Assembly (NCBI GenBank): GCA_037447655.1 | Contig: JBBHKE010000351.1 | Location: 1 to 51,499, forward strand | Source: Zygnema cylindricum | Taxonomy: Eukaryota; Streptophyta; Zygnematophyceae; Zygnematales; Zygnemataceae | Direction: 5' to 3' | Length of the DNA stretch: 51,499 bases | Part shown: piece after piece, positions 45,175 through 51,499 of the stretch | How the letters are laid out: each line of letters begins with the position of its first letter | Numbering within the stretch: position 1 is the stretch's first letter | Translations under genes and position numbers: made by a program | The notes under the pieces: model-generated | Databases searched by the model: none | What the model saw: only the letters and a program-made list of their open reading frames with translations | Told to the model about the DNA's origin: nothing

Positions 45175-46129
45175 GTGAGTGATACTTTTTTGTTTTTGTT
45201 TTTTTATCATTTTTTTGTGTTGTAACTGGTTTCGACGGATGAGTTAATTGAATAACCAATTAGTTTTTTCCGTCTTTTTTTTTTTTTTTATCTGTTCTGT
45301 TGCATTGTCCAATTCCAGGGCTCTTTTTTTTGCCATTAGAGTTAATAAATGTAGTTTGGTCGCAGGTCGAGTTCCTCTTTTTCTTATTTGTTTTTCATTT
45401 AGTTCTTCTTTTTACCATTGTACGAAAAATGCCATTTTTTTTGTTGCAGTGTTATTATCCGAATGTTTTTGTAAGGTTTCCTTCCGGGATGTTTTTGTTC
45501 TCGCTCTATTACCATATATTTGTATTATTATCTTTAAAATTGAGGGATGAGTTTCTAATTCTCTTATCAAAAGGAAAGTTGAGGAGAAGGTGTATTTAGT
45601 CCTTTTAATGTTTTTCTCGGAATTGTTATCACGAGAACAATTTTTGAACAACTTAAAGGGTTTGTCGAACGCCCCACATCGTAAGCTGTTTTTTTTTCAA
45701 ACCATCTCCAAAAGTTTCAGAAAAAAATCCGTTTCACTTTTTGTTACGGTTCCAAAAGTCCTAAGTCATTTAGTTGATATTTTCTTTTTTCGTTTTAGCA
45801 ACTTGAGGGGATAATCAAGCGTCCTTCATCATAAGATTTTAAATTTGATCATTTCCGAAAATTTCCGCTCCTTGCTGTTTTTTACGATCAAAAAAATCCG
45901 AAATCTTCCCTTTTTTTTTACATTTTAAATTTACTGTTGTTAACTAATGAAGTATGATTCTTTCACTTTTGTTCTTAATTTGGTACGTGTCATAACATGT
46001 ACAAAGACATTTACTTTTTTTCCAATTCTTTCTAAGTGTGTAACCACAACAATTTTTACTGCTACAGGTTTGGCTTTTGTTTATCAAAACAATGCAAATC
46101 ACAGTTACAGTGGTAGAGCCACAAATCAA
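45175..46129. other. Downstream of OSCA relic, no gene seen
   Basis: T-rich. The next OSCA exons were looked for in the + frames and not recognised. Direct repeats around 45660-45900 (gtcgaacgcc, then tttcaaa..atttccraaa) are weak. Confidence 0.35.
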
Positions 46130-46660
46130 CGTTTACAAGAATGTGACGAGAGAGCAATGAGAGGATTGCTCCCAAAGTCCCTCCTCTTGATGGAGAGACG
46201 ATTGAAATTGTCCAAAGCAACTCCCAAAACAACCAAATACTTTGATCGTTATGGGGATAAAGACATCCATAGCTTTACAACTTGCATAACCATACTTATT
46301 CCAGCTTATGAAGAAGTCAAAATAATAAGAAGAAGTAATCAAGCTTCTTCCTAGAAAAGTCTGGTGTCGCAATACATGGTTAGGGCTCCAACATGCTGAG
46401 TCATATGGCCCATGGGTCCACCAAAAAGATGCCTCCAGTGATACGGCAAGCACCATGTAGCAAACCATAACAATCCTTTGGCAAGGAAAAACATGTGAAA
46501 CCTCGCGTCACACAAAACACGCGGGTTGGAAGAAATAATCGCAATAGTGTCACTAACAATCTTGTGTGCTTGAATTGACTTTCCTCCAATGGAACACCAT
46601 AGAAAATAGACTCCACGATTAAAGACGCATTTGCTTGTGTAATGAAGAGAGGGCATGAAT
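46130..46660 (-). pseudogene. Degenerate retroelement fragment, copy 3
   Basis: The minus strand reads CSIGGKSIQAHKIVSDTIAI and, later, HMTQHVGALTM. These parallel CSHGGKMI.AHDIICGTIATI and ARHVGVAPLT of the copy at 24.7-26.7 kb in the same order. No 3' hairpin is seen near its low-coordinate end. A short, heavily decayed remnant. Confidence 0.45.
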
Positions 46661-48683
46661 TGCGGTAGACTAGTGTTGAAAATAAGAAAAGATAATTCCT
46701 ATCCTAATATAGTTCTTAGGGCAATCACAGAGTAGAAGCTACACAGCTATGGCTTCCCGTGGCAACTAGAGTTAAAGGAGAGAGAGAGAGATAGAATGGA
46801 CCACACCAAGGAGTAAACCGACCTTGATTTGATCCTAGGTCCTACGGATTTAAAGCAGTCATCCCACTTATCCGTTAAGTCATAAAGAGACGACAAGGAC
46901 ATAATGTTTAACACGTTTAAAAAACGTTTTGACGCAAATTTGACCATTTAACAGAATGAAACGAATAGGCGAACAAAAAGCAAAATCTACAAAGTATTCG
47001 GCACGCCGCAGAATCGGACGGACGCCAAAAGAAAATGCAATATGGTAGAATGGCCCGCGTGAGCGTCGACAGACCGGAATGGTTCTATTGGCGGCTTGCG
47101 CCCAAAGAGCCAAAAAATGACACGTGGCAGCACCTCATTGGACGACGAAGGAGGAGAGAAAACCATGGCGTCGGACATGGATGGTACCACCTCCTCAGTG
47201 GTGCTGTACAGCTGCCGTACATATTATGTGGCATTTGTATATTTTTGTACAATATTTTACAGTCCTCCAATTGGCGGAGGGTTTATTAGAGAGGCTCTGA
47301 GTAGCTTAGGGTGTGTGCTCATGTAGCCGAAACTTTAGAATGTTACTTTGGATTTTAGCGCAGATTTTACGGTGTTCTTTTCAAAGTGTTCCTTTGTATA
47401 TCGTTACATTGACCTTCGGTACTTGAAATATGTTACAGTTGTAGACGTCTACAAAATGTGCGACGGAGAAAGAAACGAAATGTAGACGACTACGAAACTT
47501 CCTAAAATTGTTGCCGTCTACAAAAACGGCGACGATTGTCGACGTCGAGGTTTTGTGTGACATTGTATGTGTTTAGGGTTTTGTGACATAGCAAAGTCAT
47601 GCTACCTTGTGACGTCATCGGTACGTAAACCTTTCGCCATGGCTTCTCCAATTCTTTTTCTTATCTTTTATCATTCGATATGTCATCAAACTAAGACCAA
47701 AAATATACTTAAAAAAGAAAATAAATATATCTTTCATTTTATACTATTATTCTCTTTTAAGCAGTTAATTATCTGAGGTCAAAGTTGGTATTTTGTATAC
47801 AAGCTCACTAGGAGAGAGGCGACAACCTACAATTTTGCTAAGTCCTAAACCCTCTCTCTAAACCTTCTCTTTCTGATATACCTAGACAATCAGAGAACTG
47901 CATCGTACAGTAAGGTACACAAGCCGTGGTACTTCCTGTACGGTCAAGGTATGACGCGGCAGAGGGGTAGACGCTTGTTGTATCCTGACTCGTTCTGGTG
48001 CACTTCGGGAATCCCGCCAAGCAATAGGAGTATGCCACATGTCCTCCGGTGACGCCATGGCCGTAAACCGCCAAAGTGGTCATTCCGCAATGTCGGCTTG
48101 CAAGTGAGCCATTCGATGTAGACCCGCTTTTGATGTCAGCCGTCCAAACAAATGTTCGATACATTTGTTTCGTGCGAAGTGCCGTACAACCGAATCTATG
48201 TTACACAAAGTCCGTTTAACCGGTTAAATGGTTTATTCTACAACTAAATCTTTAAATAGGAATAAAACCTCAACAATCTTCTACAAGTAACTTGTTAGAG
48301 CGGACGGCTACGCCTAGCTCTGCCAATCTAAGGTCTGAGTATTGCCGGATTCACCTTTTTGGTTACGATATACTTTGTCACTCTTATCCCCCTTATCTTC
48401 CTACCTTCTCCTCCCCTTAGCTATGGCTCCATCTCCCTCTCTAGTCTTCAATGACTACAACAAATGTGGGGACTTTGAGAGAGATGGTAGAAGTCAACTA
48501 TATTGACTTAACTTACCCATTTTATTTTACTTTACAAGACCTAGAAAATACCCCACAAATAGTTGATTTCTACAAATGTACAGATAATTAAGTGTTATGT
48601 GTGTTAATTGTCATTAATGTTCTGTTTGGGGTAGGTCATTGAACCCAAAATAAGATTAACAACAATTATTTTTTCACTAATAT

Positions 48684-48687
<4 letters not shown>
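46661..48687. other. Intergenic with shared GC-rich modules
   Basis: No gene is supported. 47040-47130, read on the minus strand, shares ctgccacgtgtca, then ccattccgg and cgctcacg with 8290-8370 inside the hAT-like element. 48030-48105 (+) shares tgccacatgtc, then ccgccaaa and gtcattccg more weakly. The 108-codon minus frame at 47838-48164 has no domain. Confidence 0.45.

Positions 48688-48725
<38 letters not shown>
48688..48725. repeat. (AT)n microsatellite
   Basis: About 19 AT units. It is followed at 48759-48779 by taataacgattcgccgcta, a terminal-repeat-like sequence of the MITE family, so this may be a relic of the 985-bp class. Confidence 0.9.
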
Positions 48726-48731
<6 letters not shown>

Positions 48732-48779
48732 TTATTTATTTTTTATATATATACCTATATTAATAACGATTCGCCGCTA

Positions 48780-49338
48780 ACTATCCTCCTTGAGGACGGT
48801 GGTCAACCTTAGGATGGATGAATCGATTACTTCAGGGATGCTTAAACAGAAAACATCTGGCTGTCTTTGTTTTACGCCTTGGAGAATATTGTAAATTCTC
48901 AAAAAATAAAATAAAAAATGTTTGAAACGTTAAAGGTACGGATTCCAATAATTGTTCCACTTTTCCTCCTATGGGGTGTTACCTTAAGAGGAATTTTAAG
49001 GTATTATACGCGCATACTATACGATATACACAAGCGGTGTGGCCAAATCATACCTTTTCGCACAGTCAACTAAGGGCGAGGTTACATCAAGAGGTCATTG
49101 TAATTGTACGACCAACAATACGTACAATCAATATTTATGTTATGTAGGGAACTCGGTTACTTTTGGTAATGTCTATATTATTACGTGTCTTAGGGTACTT
49201 TCCTGTGTGATAAAGTAAGGATTTTATTCTTGTCGTTTTCTTGCACAACTTAGTCCGCAACGAGAAAATCTGTAGGCGTACCGAAAAAATGAAATTAACA
49301 CAGTACATTTTGCTTCATATCGAGACTTTAAATTTATT
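48780..49338. other. Intergenic, no gene seen
   Basis: About 48955-48995 (ttccacttttcctcctatgg, then gttaccttaa) resembles 200-240 and 2165-2200, marking another decayed copy of that repeat. Confidence 0.4.
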
Positions 49339-49555
49339 GCAATTTGTCGTCTATCGCGTTGCGACCCACTTTCGAGTTACCCCAACACATCTTCAAACTT
49401 ATACCAGAATCACCTCGCGAGGTGATTTTAAGGAAAGTTTGAAGATGCAATTTGTTGTCTAGCGCGTTGCGGCCCACTTTCACGTCCCCCCAACACATCT
49501 TCAAACTTCTATGGAAATCACCCCTTGAGGTGATTTTAACCAAAGTTTGACGATG
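49339..49555. repeat. Two 108-bp tandem units, each a hairpin
   Basis: Units start at 49339 and 49447. Each carries acacatcttcaaactt ... aagtttgaagatg-type arms around a central palindrome. In unit 1 the centre is aatcacctcgcgaggtgatt, a perfect 20-bp palindrome. In unit 2 it is aatcaccccttgaggtgatt. Confidence 0.9.
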
Positions 49556-50014
49556 GGATCGAATAGGTAGACGTTGTCGCACGCGTCAGAGGTTTTTGAA
49601 TTTATTTTGGAGTACGCGGAATATATAAAAAAAAAAACAACTCTCCATTTCTAGCATGTACAGACTTTTTTTTCGTGCGGGGTCCGTGGAGGGGACTCGA
49701 GCAACGGATGCCATTTCACAAAAGTGAAGTTTGTGAGGACGCCTCTTTCTCTCTTCCTCTTCCACTACCGCATCTATCTCACAATTATAACAATAAAAAA
49801 CGCTAATAGTGGTATCAAATGAAAGATCTCTAAAAACGTTTATTTCTGACTGTCACTTGGCGTATTTTGATGGGAAGTAGAGCGAGAAAGGGCGAAAAAA
49901 CACAATTGGGAAACCATGGTGAAAATTTTTGGAATTAGTGAAATCGACGCTAGCATAAGTGAGCGTGAAGTTAAAATGTGACAAACCCTAAACCTCTACA
50001 ATGTCACAAAAAAC
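49556..50014. other. Intergenic, no gene seen
   Basis: An AAACCCTAAA telo-box-like word at about 49984 lies just before the MITE and has no gene next to it. Confidence 0.35.
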
Positions 50015-50611
50015 TACACTGTGAATCGCTATTAGCGTTAAGAGATTAATTAGTGCAAAAAAGTAATTAGTGTTATTAATTATGATTTGGATTTCTTGCA
50101 TTTTGGATAAAAGACCGCTTACTCTAATTTATTCATAACTTTAATTTGAGCACAGTGCGCCTATAATGAATTTTGGATCAAGATCTTTACACCAAAATAG
50201 GTACGAGTACAAAATATGACAAATCGTATACGACCACATCCTTTTAATCTAATTGTTTTATAACTCTAATCTGGGTTCTCTCCCCGTATAATTTATACGC
50301 GATCCATATCTCTACACTAGAATAGGTACGACCTCAATTTGCCTTTTATTATGAGCGTAGTTTTATGTGCGCTCGCTATTACTTTAATCCATGAATCATG
50401 TTTTATTACTTAACGGTACCATTCTGTACAAACTGGCACGTTACCACTCTATTCAAGATGACCAAAAAATAGAGTAAATAACGCTAATTAACCAGTACCT
50501 TAACTAACGTAGAAAAACAATTAGTGTTATTATTTCTATTCAAGGTTTTAGGGTAAAAAAATTGGGGGCGCCGAATTAGCTTTATTAACGCTAATAGCGA
50601 TTCATGGTGTA
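50015..50611. mobile_element. MITE, 597 bp, TA-flanked
   Basis: Ends are tacactgtgaatcgctattag and the near-complement of ctaatagcgattcatggtgta. The interior differs from the 489/2946/40353 class, being A/T-rich with cgctaatt and gtacga words, so it is another class with the same termini. Confidence 0.85.
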
Positions 50612-51499
50612 GACGCCTATAACCGTCACAAATTGCACCCACGTTTACATCCGTCACATTTTACAGTATCGATTTCATTTGCTGCATTCACACAGGGAAT
50701 GAATGATGAATGAGATGATAAAACGAATCATCCCGTACCATTCATTTCGCAAAAGAACAAAAAACAGAGGCGCCAAAATGACCGACTGAACAAAAAACAG
50801 AGGCGCCAAAATGACCGACCGCCAGGCTGTCAACCTTTTTGGAGCGTAGCTACGGACAAAAAGTACAATTTGGAGCGTAGCAAAAAACAAAATGTACGGT
50901 CAAGTGCGTCAAAACTTGACAACTGTGGTAAATCATCTTCTTTTTTGCGACCCCTTTTCGGAATGCAAAAAACTGACTTTGAAAAAACATGAAGTCGCAT
51001 TTCGAATGATTCAACCGTACTGTAACTAATTTTTTTAAAATGATGACCCATAAACGAACATCCAATCAGAATCATGTATTCCAGAACATAAAAAAAATGT
51101 AAACTAAAAACTTTTTTGTAATTTTGACGAAAAATCCTCCTCCCTCCTTACCTCCTGGTTAGGCGAACTTTCTTCGCCCACGTCATAACTTCGCCCATCT
51201 CCCATCTCACTCCCATCTGAAACATCTGTTTCACGCTGATTATTTTTTTTTTCCCATCGAAAGCGAGATCGCCTCACTTCAAAAAACCATAAGGTATCAC
51301 TCCTTCGAATATTTGTTGATTTTTTTTTATTCAAATCTCATTTATTAATTTTGCATTTTGTATTATCAAAAATGGAATATTTATGGGTGTAATTGCACGC
51401 GTTACCCTAAAGCTAATGGGGGTGTATTATTACTAAGAAGGTGAATAAATGAGAAAATAAAAAACGAAAAAAAAAGAAAAAAAAAAGGGATTAAAATAG
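50612..51499. other. Intergenic, no supported gene
   Basis: Contains the 33-bp duplication listed separately and a nearby ttggagcgtagc direct repeat (50838-50882). A minus-strand frame of 76 codons (51104-51334), acidic and Arg/Ser-rich, could be a first exon but has no domain and no support beyond openness. Confidence 0.35.
50755..50820. repeat. 33-bp tandem duplication
   Basis: Units 50755-50787 and 50788-50820 differ only at the last base (gaacaaaaaacagaggcgcc, then aaaatgaccgac). Confidence 0.95.

Noticed and set aside
45947-46354. 135-codon + strand ORF
   Set aside because: Much of it lies antisense to the retroelement remnant at 46130-46660, and no domain is recognised.
47838-48164. 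108-codon minus-strand ORF, Cys- and Ser-rich
   Set aside because: No signal peptide or known Cys pattern, and it overlaps the module shared with other repeats.
51104-51334. 76-codon minus-strand ORF, acidic and Arg-rich
   Set aside because: Composition is plausible for a first exon, but there is no domain, splice partner or conservation to support it.

Overview
The window looks like a gene-poor, AT-rich nuclear region of a streptophyte, most likely a non-seed land plant or a relative. The evidence is a two-module (plant-type) GTP cyclohydrolase I, the chloroplast-import factor LTD, a BUD31/G10 splicing factor, GT-AG introns of 0.5-1.3 kb, a nuclear tRNA-Lys(CUU) and a Ty1-copia element. I cannot name the species. 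Three protein genes appear intact, all on the + strand: GCH1 (4235-7245, 2 exons), LTD (14850-16763, 3 exons) and BUD31 (21472-23562, 3 exons). They act in unrelated processes (folate pterin synthesis, light-harvesting protein targeting, pre-mRNA splicing), so there is no operon-like logic. AAACCCTAA telo-boxes lie upstream of GCH1 and BUD31.

Most of the rest is mobile or repeated DNA. At least eight miniature elements (188-985 bp) begin TACACyG and end CrGTGTA, with a shared core CGyTATTAGyG. They fall into several interior classes. One copy at 40353-40899 sits in the second unit of a short tandem duplication whose first unit keeps the empty site, which shows directly that the insertion duplicated TA. 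A 920-bp non-autonomous hAT-like element (7894-8813) has a perfect 8-bp target duplication. A Ty1-copia element on the minus strand (28853-35099) has both LTRs but broken reading frames, and a second primer-binding site plus gag start remains beyond its 3' LTR. Minus-strand remnants of a non-LTR-like retroelement occur at about 19.0-20.7, 24.7-26.7 and 46.1-46.7 kb. A small 3'-terminal hairpin recurs at 19.05, 24.70 and 35.92 kb.

Several gene relics lie between these elements: an OSCA/CSC1 channel exon with a stop and a frameshift at 44.9-45.2 kb, fused to a 21-bp minisatellite; a hevein-type chitin-binding domain at 10.7-10.9 kb on the minus strand; and a possible MADS-box relic at 27.1-27.6 kb. 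Next to the intact tRNA-Lys is a small array of tRNA-derived 3' halves, and further on a tRNA-like unit split by about 350 bp.

From 36.3 to 45 kb the DNA is dominated by long polypyrimidine/polypurine tracts, a cluster of TGACGTCA palindromes and a tandem duplication of about 0.7-0.75 kb. The most unusual genic feature is in LTD: the 3' splice site of intron 1 lies in a 66-bp tandem repeat that offers additional in-register acceptors, one of which stays open and would add 22 residues. No complete undescribed system of multiple genes was recognised. All assignments come from reading the sequence alone, and no database search was run.
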